Below, piece after piece: positions 25,707 through 33,328 of a stretch of 59,110 nucleotides of DNA. Position numbers and translations under genes: made by a program. The stretch spans positions 1-59,110 of the forward strand of contig JAVEQI010000020.1 in the NCBI GenBank assembly GCA_034007745.1, given 5' to 3'. The notes under the pieces are model-generated. The model did no database searches. It was not told where the DNA came from and worked only from the letters and a program-made list of their open reading frames with translations. Every line of letters starts with the position of its first letter. The stretch's first letter is position 1. This DNA is from Desulforapulum sp034007745. Its GTDB lineage: Bacteria > Desulfobacterota > Desulfobacteria > Desulfobacterales > Desulfobacteraceae.

Positions 25707-26105
25707 ATGACAGTTAAAGTGCTGGTCGTGGATGATGAGGTTGATTTTCTGGAAACCATAGTCAAACGCCTCGATAAACGAGGAATCAACACGGTTGGGG
25801 CGGTAAGCGGGGAAGAGGCCCTGGAAAAAGTTGAGCATGGCGAATATGATGTGATTCTTCTCGACATCAAGATGTCCGGAGGCATGGACGGTCTTGATAC
25901 CCTCCATGGAATAAAAAAGCTCAAGCCCCTTACCCAGGTGGTTTTGCTCACAGGACACGGAACGGTTGAGTCAAGTGTTGAAGGCATGAAGTTAGGGGCC
26001 TTTGACTATGTTCTCAAACCTGCCCGGTTTGAGGATCTCTGTGAAAAGATTGGAGAGGCGTACGAGGAAAAGCAGCGTCTGGCTGGATTGAATAGTAGGC
26101 AGTAG
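25707..26105 (+). CDS. Receiver-only response regulator
   Basis: 132 residues. LVVDDEVDF, phospho-Asp in ILLDIKMSGGMDG, LTGHGTVES and LKPARFEDL. The loop after the Asp has SGG where the family has one PG, a one-residue insertion that may alter partner specificity. No output domain. AGGAG six bases before ATG. About 100 bases after the kinase at 23937, its probable phosphodonor. The 3' end merges with a short heptad repeat (26101-26120). Confidence 0.92.
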   Translation: MTVKVLVVDDEVDFLETIVKRLDKRGINTVGAVSGEEALEKVEHGEYDVILLDIKMSGGMDGLDTLHGIKKLKPLTQVVLLTGHGTVESSVEGMKLGAFDYVLKPARFEDLCEKIGEAYEEKQRLAGLNSRQ

Positions 26106-26117
26106 CTAACTGCTAAC

Positions 26118-26300
26118 AGCGGCAAGAACTACAAGGGGCAGTCCATGAAGGCGGTGGAGAAGGATTTCGGAGCGCCCCATTCCATAGTTCGCCCGTCCAG
26201 ATATCACCTCTTCCACGGATCTGTTGCCGGGAGTCCCTTTGATGATTTTGACCTTGAAACCGGCCCTTGTATAGTAGCAAAAACAGAACAAGCAGAAACA
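26118..26300 (-). pseudogene. Relic of an NMT1/THI5-like substrate-binding domain
   Basis: About 60 residues of recognisable fold without the rest: YYTRAGFKVKIIKGTPGNRS, VEEVISGRANYGMGRSEILL and RLHGLPLVVLAAV match the start of NMT1/THI5-type periplasmic binding domains. Such domains are found on ABC binding proteins and as sensors on kinases. The reading frame then ends in repeat sequence. Upstream the alignment degrades into FCLFCFC. Probably the remnant of another sensor kinase gene. Confidence 0.5.
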
Positions 26301-26379
26301 GGGAATGGACAATACTTTTACCCCTGTTTGGCCAGTGGGGAATGACACTAATGCCCTCCGTGTATCATCATGTTTCAGC

Positions 26380-26420
26380 GTTCGTTGTGACAGGATAGCC
26401 TGTCATGGGGATTTATAAAG
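26380..26420 (+). repeat. REP-like palindromic element, copy 3
   Basis: GTTCGTTG then TGACAGG-ATAG-CCTGTCA, then TGGGGATTTATAAAG. The 7-base stem is perfect and differs in sequence from copies 1 and 2. Overlaps the last codons of the receiver at 26413. Confidence 0.5.
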
Positions 26421-26841
26421 TAAAATTGAAATGAGAACTATTACCCATGTGACTGCGGATGGCATTTCCAATGGCCTCCGGGGTAAAGGGTTTGTGAACG
26501 ATGGCATGGACCCCTGCCTTTTTTGCAAGGGTTACGATCTCATCATCACCATGGGCCGTTATCAATATTTTAATCATGGGTAAAGGCACGGGGTTCTGGT
26601 TTTTAATTAGGTTTTCCAGGGCTTTTAAGAAGGCTATTCCGTTCATTCCCGGCAGCATGTAGTCGACAATAATGATGTCAAAACGCTCTTTTTCACACAC
26701 CTTCAAGGCCTCTTCTGCGGTTTCAAGGGTTTGAATTGAACATCCCTCGCTTGCAAAGAAGATGGACATGGCGTCTCTGATCCATTCGTCATCGTCAATG
26801 AGAATAGTTTTTAATCGTTTGAGTCCCTTGAATACATCCAT
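26413..26841 (-). CDS. Receiver-only response regulator, paralogue of 32240 (copy A)
   Basis: 142 residues from the ATG at 26841, chosen because its paralogue at 32240 starts at the same MxVFKGL residue. ILIDDDEW, phospho-Asp in IIIVDYMLPGMNG, LITAHGDDE and VHKPFTPEA. About 11 residue differences from the other copy. No output domain. It is the last gene of module A. The overlap of its 3' end with a REP-like hairpin may set the transcript end. Confidence 0.92.
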   Translation of the reverse strand: MDVFKGLKRLKTILIDDDEWIRDAMSIFFASEGCSIQTLETAEEALKVCEKERFDIIIVDYMLPGMNGIAFLKALENLIKNQNPVPLPMIKILITAHGDDEIVTLAKKAGVHAIVHKPFTPEAIGNAIRSHMGNSSHFNFTL

Positions 26842-26978
26842 AGTCTTGTCCCTTGCATCCATATTCCCTGCTGGAATTTTTCGGGTCGAGCTTTTTTACA
26901 TAACATAAATTTCAGGTTGAAGCTTTTCGGCCCTGGAACCCGGCCGAAAAGCCCCTTTTACCCCGGGTGAAACAAACC

Positions 26979-27413
26979 TCAGGCCTTTGCCTTGAGGATA
27001 TCTTTGATACGCCGTTCGTTTATCTCTGCTACGTTTTTTTGTTTTTTCTCATAGGCTCTGTGAAGGGTGTCCAGTAGTTCGTTGAGTTCACAGGGTTTCT
27101 GGAGAAATGCAAAGGCACCGATCCTTGTGCACTCCACGGCTGAGCCAATTGTGCCGTGGCCGGTGAGAATTATCACCTCAAGCCCCTCCTGTTCTTTTTT
27201 AAGGGCTGCTAAGGTTTCCTCTCCGTTGATGCCGGGCATCTTGAGATCCACCAGGGCCACGTCAAACCCATGCTCCTTTATCGCTTCAATTGCCTTTTCT
27301 CCCCTGTTTACGGCAACCACCTTGAAGTTCCTGACCGAAAGACTCTTGGTGATGGAAGCCAGAAACTCTTCCTCGTCATCAACGACTAAAACATTGATGC
27401 TGATGTTATCCAT
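26979..27413 (-). CDS. Receiver-only response regulator, paralogue of 32803 (copy A)
   Basis: 144 residues from the ATG at 27413, which has GGAG upstream and matches the start of its paralogue. LVVDDEEEF, phospho-Asp in ALVDLKMPGINGEE, ILTGHGTIG and LQKPCELNEL. The C-terminal helix is charged (RRIKDILKAKA). Second receiver of module A. A relic of a PEP-synthase-like gene lies just upstream, where module B has the intact gene. Confidence 0.92.
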   Translation of the reverse strand: MDNISINVLVVDDEEEFLASITKSLSVRNFKVVAVNRGEKAIEAIKEHGFDVALVDLKMPGINGEETLAALKKEQEGLEVIILTGHGTIGSAVECTRIGAFAFLQKPCELNELLDTLHRAYEKKQKNVAEINERRIKDILKAKA

Positions 27414-27445
27414 TTTACTTCTCCTCTTTGTTTTTCTGGGGGTTA

Positions 27446-27556
27446 AAGTGTGGCTCCATGATTTTTTCACCGAGGTCCACCACAAGCTTTGAAATATTCT
27501 AGACAAAATTGATACCTAGAGAGCTGTCGTCGGAGGCCAGGGGTGACCCTGTCTGT
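27446..27556 (-). pseudogene. Relic of a PEP-synthase-like gene (module A)
   Basis: Two fragments fused. 27446-27478 matches the last codons of the gene at 33329-35971 (33351-33383; translates to DLGEKIMEPHF against DIDEKILAPHF). 27475-27556 matches 34917-34998, an internal part (shared AGAGCTGTCGTCGG and CCACAAGCTTTG). Identity is about 80 percent by eye. The junction lies at GTCCAC. So module A once had the gene, and more than 2 kb of it has been lost. Confidence 0.7.
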
Positions 27557-27622
27557 TAGATGTTAGCTATTAGCTGTTAATTACTGTCCACTAACTGCTA
27601 TCAGCTAACCTCTAACAGCTGC
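27556..27622. repeat. Heptad (TAGCTGT) repeat
   Basis: TTAGCTATTAGCTGTTAA followed by complementary AGCTAAC and TAACAGCTG units. Sits directly after the stop of the two-TM protein gene and next to the PEP-synthase relic. Confidence 0.6.
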
Positions 27623-28309
27623 CTAATGCTCCATCTGCATGCCAAGGCCTTCAAACATATACATGATCCCGAATCCGTACCAGAGGGTGTAGATCACATA
27701 AAACCCAAGGGCAAAAACCAGCATAAAGGCGCTGGTTTTGACGGATTTAGCCTCGACTTTGTAGTAGTTGTAAGCCGTTTCAACGGCCCTCTGGTTGATA
27801 AGAGCGACCGCCTTGGCCTCTTTGAACAGCTTCTCTTTTGTCAGCCCTTTTTCAATTTTTTTGAGCAGCTGATGCCAGTTAAAGAGGATGACCCGCTCGT
27901 TGGTCTGATACTTCTGCACAATACTGGCTCCGTCGTTGTTATACATGGTCTCGGAATCCATAATGCAGGCGTTGAGGAGCTGTCCAAGATCCGCAGTCAT
28001 GGTAAATTCCGTTCCTGCGGTTGATGCGGAGGCATTGGCCTGGTCAAGGAGCCTGGTTAAAATTTCCCGCTGGGATTCTTTGTCAACTTCAAGGGTAAGG
28101 TTGATGGTCGTTCCTGCAAGTTTATCAGCCTCGACCTTCATGGCCGGAATATAGTAGGCAGATCCCTTGGACATGGAGTTGAACATGTTGTCAAGAAAGC
28201 TGAGGCCGTTTGCTCCGTGGTAGACCGGGGCAAAGAGAATGCCAAGAACTGCCGTAAAACTAATCAGCATGGTCAGCCCTATGTAAAACTCTCTTTTTTT
28301 TGCTATCAT
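27623..28309 (-). CDS. Two-TM protein of unknown function (module A)
   Basis: 228 residues. TM helix about 9-28 and a second about 193-217; the 160 residues between are probably outside the membrane. No known motif recognised; the loop includes DKESQREILTRLLDQ and VILFNWHQLLKKIEKG. The ATG overlaps the stop of the TauE/SafE gene by 4 bases, which points to a stoichiometric partner of that carrier. Residues up to about 175 are identical to the module B copy; the last 40 differ at about eight positions. Confidence 0.85.
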   Translation of the reverse strand: MIAKKREFYIGLTMLISFTAVLGILFAPVYHGANGLSFLDNMFNSMSKGSAYYIPAMKVEADKLAGTTINLTLEVDKESQREILTRLLDQANASASTAGTEFTMTADLGQLLNACIMDSETMYNNDGASIVQKYQTNERVILFNWHQLLKKIEKGLTKEKLFKEAKAVALINQRAVETAYNYYKVEAKSVKTSAFMLVFALGFYVIYTLWYGFGIMYMFEGLGMQMEH

Positions 28310-29580
28310 GACCTTACCTCCTTGCCCCTGAGGGTTTTAAGATTTTTGAAGAAGACTGTAAATACCCAGAGCCCGAAAATGCCGACTACAATGAAAAAGG
28401 CCCAGGTTCCTATCTGGTTGAGCATGGCCCCTGTTCCCTTGGATATGGATATGAGATCCATGCTGCCAAGCTTTGCTGGAAGGGAAAAGAGCCGGTTTAC
28501 AAAGCCGGCTAGAATGGTGATCGCGTAAAACCCTCGGATGGTCTTGTCGTTGACAACCTTGGTCACCATGGCCCCAACCTGGATACCCACAAGGGATCCA
28601 AGGAGCATTCCAATGGCAAGGGTGTAAAAGATAAAACCGTAGATGGCATACTGGGTGATTGAGGCATAGCCCGCTGTGAATATGATCTGGAATATGTCGG
28701 TTCCAACGGTGGTCATGGATGAAACGCCCAGGACATAGACAAAGATGGGGAAGGTGAGAAATCCGCCGCCAACGCCCATGATACCTGCGGCAAGGCCTAC
28801 GAGCATGCCCGACAGCACAAGGAAGACCCAGGAGATGCTTCTGCCGCCCGGGGTAATATCAAAGTCAAATTTCACCATGGGGGGGAGGGAGATGGCCTGG
28901 AGTCGCCTGGGAAATCCGCCCATGGCGTCTTCGCCCGTGTCGTCCCCATTTGTACCCGGGCTTTTGGATTTCAGAAAATCGGTCATGGCATAGATGCCGA
29001 GGAATCCGAGCATGAACACGTATACGCTGCTGATAAAGGCGTCGCTTAATACCGGGTTGAGTTCGTACAGGTAACGGTTCAAGAGCCCGCCCCCCGTGGC
29101 ACCCACGAGGGCCCCGATCACAAAGACAAAGGCCAGGGGAATGCTTACATTTCCAAGTTTTCGGTGGATCACGCTGCCCATGATCGCCTTGGCGAAAATA
29201 TGGAAGAGGTCGGTACCGACCGCAAGGATACCCTTGATGCCGGCACTCATCAGGGCCGGAGCGATGATGAATCCGCCGCCTGCGCCGATGCACCCGGTGA
29301 TAAGCCCTGCCAAAAGCCCCACAAAAATTGAAACCACAAAGATGCCGAAACTGTAGTAGGAGGGGCTGTAGGCGTTGTGACCGCCGAGGACATCAGGCAT
29401 GGCCGTGACAATATCCTCTGCAAACACAATGCCTCCTATGACCGCCGGTATCAGCAGAAGAACCAGGATAGCCGTTCTTCGCCTGCTGTTGAGGATGGTG
29501 GCGGCGTTGTTGATTTCCCACTGGGCATAGAATCTTGATCCCTGGATCATGAATTTGCCCCATTGCTTAAAAAAATTCAT
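28306..29580 (-). CDS. TauE/SafE family anion exporter (module A)
   Basis: 424 residues from ATG 29580 (AAAGGAG upstream). One N-terminal TM plus two TauE halves: GLITGCIGAGGGFIIAPALM in the first and GLAAGIMGVGGGFLTFPIFV in the second, the family's internal repeat. Longer than the usual 250-300 residues because of the N-terminal TM and a central cytosolic loop of about 50 residues. Family members export sulfite, sulfoacetate or other organosulfur anions; substrate here unknown. Co-transcribed with kinase and receiver, and overlapping the two-TM gene. Confidence 0.9.
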   Translation of the reverse strand: MNFFKQWGKFMIQGSRFYAQWEINNAATILNSRRRTAILVLLLIPAVIGGIVFAEDIVTAMPDVLGGHNAYSPSYYSFGIFVVSIFVGLLAGLITGCIGAGGGFIIAPALMSAGIKGILAVGTDLFHIFAKAIMGSVIHRKLGNVSIPLAFVFVIGALVGATGGGLLNRYLYELNPVLSDAFISSVYVFMLGFLGIYAMTDFLKSKSPGTNGDDTGEDAMGGFPRRLQAISLPPMVKFDFDITPGGRSISWVFLVLSGMLVGLAAGIMGVGGGFLTFPIFVYVLGVSSMTTVGTDIFQIIFTAGYASITQYAIYGFIFYTLAIGMLLGSLVGIQVGAMVTKVVNDKTIRGFYAITILAGFVNRLFSLPAKLGSMDLISISKGTGAMLNQIGTWAFFIVVGIFGLWVFTVFFKNLKTLRGKEVRS

Positions 29581-29622
29581 CGTAAATACTCCTTTCTGGG
29601 CTAACAATCTAATTTGGTTGAT

Positions 29623-30036
29623 CTATCCGTTGTTTTTATCCAATGGCGTTGCTGCCTTTATCTGCTGTCTGTTGAGTTGTCTCTTTTTGTGGGCATCCTC
29701 CATTTTATATATCAGTTCATCGATCCCCATGGGTTTTGTCATATAATCAAACGCCCCCATGGTTATCGCCTCCATGGCCGCCTTGACTGTTGCCTGGCCC
29801 GTGAGCATTATAACCTCGGTCAGGGGCGAGATCTGTTTGATCTCCTTTAAGGCCGCTGTTCCGTTCATGCCTGGAAGGCGCATGTCAAGGATCACAATAT
29901 CCAGGGTGGTTGTTCGTGCAATGGCAACACCCTGTTCGCCGGTTCCCGCCTCGTGTACGGTGTATCCCCTTACGGTGAGCTGACGCGCAATGGCCGTTCG
30001 GAATTTTTCTTCGTCGTCAACCAGAAGGACGTTCAT
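29623..30036 (-). CDS. Receiver-only response regulator (module A)
   Basis: 137 residues. LLVDDEEKF, phospho-Asp in VILDMRLPGMNG, LTGQATVKA and TKPMGIDEL; tail rich in Lys/Gln. Its ATG overlaps the stop of the kinase at 30033 by 4 bases, so this is the cognate receiver. Identical to the copy at 38049. Confidence 0.93.
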   Translation of the reverse strand: MNVLLVDDEEKFRTAIARQLTVRGYTVHEAGTGEQGVAIARTTTLDIVILDMRLPGMNGTAALKEIKQISPLTEVIMLTGQATVKAAMEAITMGAFDYMTKPMGIDELIYKMEDAHKKRQLNRQQIKAATPLDKNNG

Positions 30037-31829
30037 TTTTTTTCTCCCCTGTCATGGTTGGATGTTTTAGTATTTGAATTGCGGGTATCAGCCGGCAGAG
30101 AAATGGTAAATATACTGCCTTTGCCGGGGAGACTCTGAACCTCGATGCTGCCCCCCATGGAGTTGATGATCCCGAGGGATATGCTCAGCCCCAGCCCTGT
30201 ACCCTTGCCCGGTTCCTTGGTGGTGTAAAAGGGGTTGAAAATTTCTTTGATACGTTCCAGGGGCATTCCCTCGCCCGTGTCCTGGATCTTGATTCGAATG
30301 AATTTGCGGTCAAAATCCGTGGACACTGTGATAATGCCCTTTTCTTTGATGGCACCCTCGGCATTGTTGAGCATGTTCAGGAAAACCTGGGAAATATGGT
30401 CGGCATCTATTTTGATGTCTGGAAGACGCGGTGCATAGTTTCTTATAAGCTCAATGTCGGCAAGTTCAAGGCGGTGTTTTGTGAAACTCTGGAGCACTTT
30501 TTCAAGTATGTCGTTGATGTTGTGCATCCCCTTCCGGGGCTCGTTTTTACGGCCAAAGTCCAGGAGCTGCCGGGTTATGCCGCTGGCCCTGAAGGCTGCT
30601 GATTCTATTGTGCTGAGCTCTTTTCTGATGGCTGCGGGACTTGAATCCAGGTTGAATTCAGGGTTTAGCATGTCCCGAACCACACCCACTGTGGAGGTTA
30701 TTATGGCAAGGGGGTTGTTGATCTCGTGGGCGACCCCCGTTGCAAGTTCCCCCACCGAGGCAAGCTTTGAGGCGTGGATCAGCTGGGTCTGGAGTTTAAC
30801 GCTTTGTTCGGCTACAGTTTGGGCCCTGCTAAGGAGGCGGCTTGCAGTTATCCAGATAATGATGCCTAGAAATAAGGTTATGAGGGCAAGATTGACGAAC
30901 ATGGTGTTGCGGGTCGTGTACATCTGGGTGTGGATTATCTTGAGGGGCTGGCTTATGATCAAAGCCCAGGGGGCTTCAGCGAGCCAGGCGTGGGCCATGA
31001 GCATAATTTCGTCCTCATCGGTTTGCTCATGGATTCCGGTGTTGACATCCCTTGGGGGAATGTAGCTGGATTTTTCAAGCAGATTTGCCTTTAGGGGGTC
31101 GACGAGCTGGTAGGTTCCAAAACGGTTTATAAGGGTAGTATCCACCTCCTTGACTTTACCGATGGATCTCAAAAACATGTAGAACTTGTCCGGATCAATG
31201 GTGGATCGCATTATGCAGACACGTTTTCCAATGGTCATTTTTACGGCAATGGTAAAGTGGGGTTTGTTCCTGAATCCAAGGTAAACGTCCGTGATTACGT
31301 AATCTTTCACCTGCTCGGCCATAAGCGTGGAAAACCACGTCTCATTTTTGTAGTTCTTGTTGAGAAGGGCTGGGAAAGGACCTGCATAGCCCGTCTGTAC
31401 TCCCTCGTGGTTTAAAAATCCCACGTCTACAAAGGCGTCGCTGAAGTGGTTCAGGGTCTGGAGAAAGAAGAGCATCTTTTGTTCGCCGGGGTCGAGGGTG
31501 AACTCCTTGGAGTAAAACAGGTTGCGAATGTTCATCTCCCTTTCCCTTAAAAACAGGTCTATGGTGTTGCGCTGGCTCTTTGCCAGGGCCTCGATGTTCA
31601 GCTTGCCTGTTTTTTTCAATGCCGCTGTAAACTGCGAATGGAAATAGACGGAAAGAAGCACATGGGGAATGATAAAGCAGGCCAGAACGGCCAGACCAAG
31701 ACGAACTTTAAGCCGGTAAAAGTAGCTCCTTGTCTGTAGGAGTTCCTCTGAAATGCCAGAGATTATACCTTCATTCATGGAGATTTTGGTGGTGGCAGAT
31801 TTTTTCTTTCCAAGGCTTACATGGTCCAT
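30033..31829 (-). CDS. dCache sensor histidine kinase (module A)
   Basis: 598 residues from the ATG at 31829 (AGAGGTAAAGAG upstream; its paralogue starts at the same residue). About 40 cytosolic residues, TM 43-63, dCache sensor about 65-300, TM 308-330, His368 in ATGVAHEINNPLA, then HATPase with LNMLNNAEGAI, IQDTGEGMP and GTGLGLSISLGI. Residues after about 95 are identical to the copy at 38459; the first 95 differ at about 12 sites. First gene of the sigma-54-driven module A operon. Confidence 0.93.
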   Translation of the reverse strand: MDHVSLGKKKSATTKISMNEGIISGISEELLQTRSYFYRLKVRLGLAVLACFIIPHVLLSVYFHSQFTAALKKTGKLNIEALAKSQRNTIDLFLREREMNIRNLFYSKEFTLDPGEQKMLFFLQTLNHFSDAFVDVGFLNHEGVQTGYAGPFPALLNKNYKNETWFSTLMAEQVKDYVITDVYLGFRNKPHFTIAVKMTIGKRVCIMRSTIDPDKFYMFLRSIGKVKEVDTTLINRFGTYQLVDPLKANLLEKSSYIPPRDVNTGIHEQTDEDEIMLMAHAWLAEAPWALIISQPLKIIHTQMYTTRNTMFVNLALITLFLGIIIWITASRLLSRAQTVAEQSVKLQTQLIHASKLASVGELATGVAHEINNPLAIITSTVGVVRDMLNPEFNLDSSPAAIRKELSTIESAAFRASGITRQLLDFGRKNEPRKGMHNINDILEKVLQSFTKHRLELADIELIRNYAPRLPDIKIDADHISQVFLNMLNNAEGAIKEKGIITVSTDFDRKFIRIKIQDTGEGMPLERIKEIFNPFYTTKEPGKGTGLGLSISLGIINSMGGSIEVQSLPGKGSIFTISLPADTRNSNTKTSNHDRGEKK

Positions 31830-31890
31830 CTCTTTACCTCTTTTAAGTTGGGTACTGAGTGGGTTGATGATTCGTATGAGCACCTGTAAT

Positions 31891-31906
31891 TGCAACGGCC
31901 GTGCCA
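31891..31906 (-). promoter_or_regulatory. Sigma-54 promoter of module A
   Basis: Minus strand TGGCAC-GGCCG-TTGCA, full consensus, with predicted start about 52 bases before the ATG at 31829. Counterpart of 40307-40322. Confidence 0.85.
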
Positions 31907-32035
31907 CTGGATGGAAGGAAAGATTTATCTGTCGTTTATATGGACGAACAACTTGAAATTATTGGTTGGTTTTTTTTAAAACTCCTAGGGTCGGTGGGAA
32001 TATCAACCTGGTTTTCAGAGACAAGAGGGGAAGAA

Positions 32036-32076
32036 TTTAGAAAAATTACGAAATGGATTTAGAAGAATTGCGAAAT
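32036..32076. promoter_or_regulatory. Direct-repeat enhancer candidate, module A
   Basis: TTTAGAAAAATTACGAAAT (32036-32054) and TTTAGAAGAATTGCGAAAT (32058-32076), period 22 bases, centred about 155 bases upstream of the sigma-54 promoter. The same pair at the same distance precedes module B, although the surrounding sequence has diverged. Nothing else is seen in the 31830-32239 gap. Confidence 0.6.
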
Positions 32077-32239
32077 CAAGAAGTTTTTAAGGGGGAAACA
32101 GGTGCCAAGTCTTGACTAGGACATTAATCTTTGACGGTCTTCAGTATCAATTAATATGTTGTTTTCATGTAGTAAAACTAACGTTATATGGGTGGAACAG
32201 AGGGGCAGAGGTGGTTCTCAAGGGGGCACTTGCTGCCGC

Positions 32240-32668
32240 CTATAATGTAAAATTAAAATGAGAATTATTACCCATGTGGCTGCGGATGGCGTTTTCAATG
32301 GCCTCCGGAGTAAAAGGTTTCTGGACGACAGCATGGAACCCTGCCTTTTTTGCAAGGGTTATGATTTCATTCTCTCCATGGGCAGTGATCAAGATTTTGA
32401 CAATGGGTAAAGGCACGGGATTCTGGTTTTTCATTAGATTTTCCAGGGCTTTTAAGAAGGCTATTCCGTTCATTCCCGGCAGCATGTAGTCGATAATAAT
32501 GATGTCAAAACGCTCTTTTTCACACACCTTCAAGGCCTCTTCTGCGGTTTCAAGGGTTTGAATTGAACATCCCTCGCTTGCAAAGAAGATGGACATGGCG
32601 TCTCTGATCCATTCATCATCGTCAATGAGAATAGTTTTTAATTGTTTGAGTCCCTTGAATACATTCAT
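32240..32668 (-). CDS. Receiver-only response regulator (module B, last gene)
   Basis: 142 residues. ILIDDDEW, phospho-Asp in IIIIDYMLPGMNG, LITAHGENE and VQKPFTPEA. AAGGAG precedes the ATG. Paralogue of 26413 with about 11 substitutions. No output domain. Confidence 0.92.
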   Translation of the reverse strand: MNVFKGLKQLKTILIDDDEWIRDAMSIFFASEGCSIQTLETAEEALKVCEKERFDIIIIDYMLPGMNGIAFLKALENLMKNQNPVPLPIVKILITAHGENEIITLAKKAGFHAVVQKPFTPEAIENAIRSHMGNNSHFNFTL

Positions 32669-32802
32669 AGTCCTGCTCCTTGCATCTATATCCCCTGCCA
32701 GACTTTTTTGAGCCGAGCTTTGCCCCTTTCAACGTTCAGGCCGGAGCCCTTCGGCCCTGCATTTCTGCCGAAAAGCTCCTTTTATCCCGGGCGAGGCAAA
32801 CC

Positions 32803-33237
32803 TCACGCCTTTGACTTGAGGATTCCTTTGATACGCCGCTCGTTTATCTCTTCTACGTTTTTTTGTTTTTTCTCATAGGCCCTGTGCAGTGTATTCAGAA
32901 GTTCGTTTAGTTCACACGGTTTCTGGAGAAATGCAAAGGCCCCGATCCTTGTGCATTCAACGGCCGAGTCAATGGTACCGTGGCCGGTGAGGATAATCAC
33001 CTCAAGCCCTTCCTGCTCTTTTTTAAGGGCGGCCAGTGTCTCGTCACCGTTGATGCCGGGCATCTTGAGGTCCACGAGAGCCACGTCAATGGAATGTTCC
33101 TTTACCGCTTCAATTGCCTTTTCTCCCCTGTTTACGGCAACAACCTTGAAATTTCTAACCGAAAGACTCTTGGTTATGGAAGTCAGAAACTCTTCCTCGT
33201 CATCTACGACTAAAACATTGATGCTGATGTTATCCAT
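32803..33237 (-). CDS. Receiver-only response regulator (module B)
   Basis: 144 residues. LVVDDEEEF, phospho-Asp in ALVDLKMPGINGDE, ILTGHGTID and LQKPCELNEL. GAGGAG precedes the ATG. Paralogue of 26979. It follows the intact PEP-synthase-like gene, and may be its regulator or phosphate acceptor (inference from order only). Confidence 0.92.
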   Translation of the reverse strand: MDNISINVLVVDDEEEFLTSITKSLSVRNFKVVAVNRGEKAIEAVKEHSIDVALVDLKMPGINGDETLAALKKEQEGLEVIILTGHGTIDSAVECTRIGAFAFLQKPCELNELLNTLHRAYEKKQKNVEEINERRIKGILKSKA

Positions 33238-33261
33238 TTTACTCCTCCTCTTTTTTGTTTG

Positions 33262-33325
33262 AGCTATTATCTATTCGCTTTTAGCTAAGGGCTAACAGCT
33301 AAGGGCTAACAGCTAACCGCTAACA
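33262..33325. repeat. Heptad (TAGCTTT/TAACAGC) repeat
   Basis: TTAGCTAAGGGCTAACAGCT followed by AAGGGCTAACAGCTAACC. Sits between the PEP-synthase-like stop and the next receiver gene. Confidence 0.6.
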
Positions 33326-33328
33326 TAA

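Larger units (their letters stand above)
27803..31559. repeat. Duplicated block, copy A (apparently identical to 36229-39985)
   Basis: Covers most of the two-TM gene, all of TauE/SafE and the receiver, and most of the kinase. Offset to copy B is 8426 bases. Proteins and intergenic bases I compared are identical, while sequence on either side differs at many positions. Confidence 0.85.
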
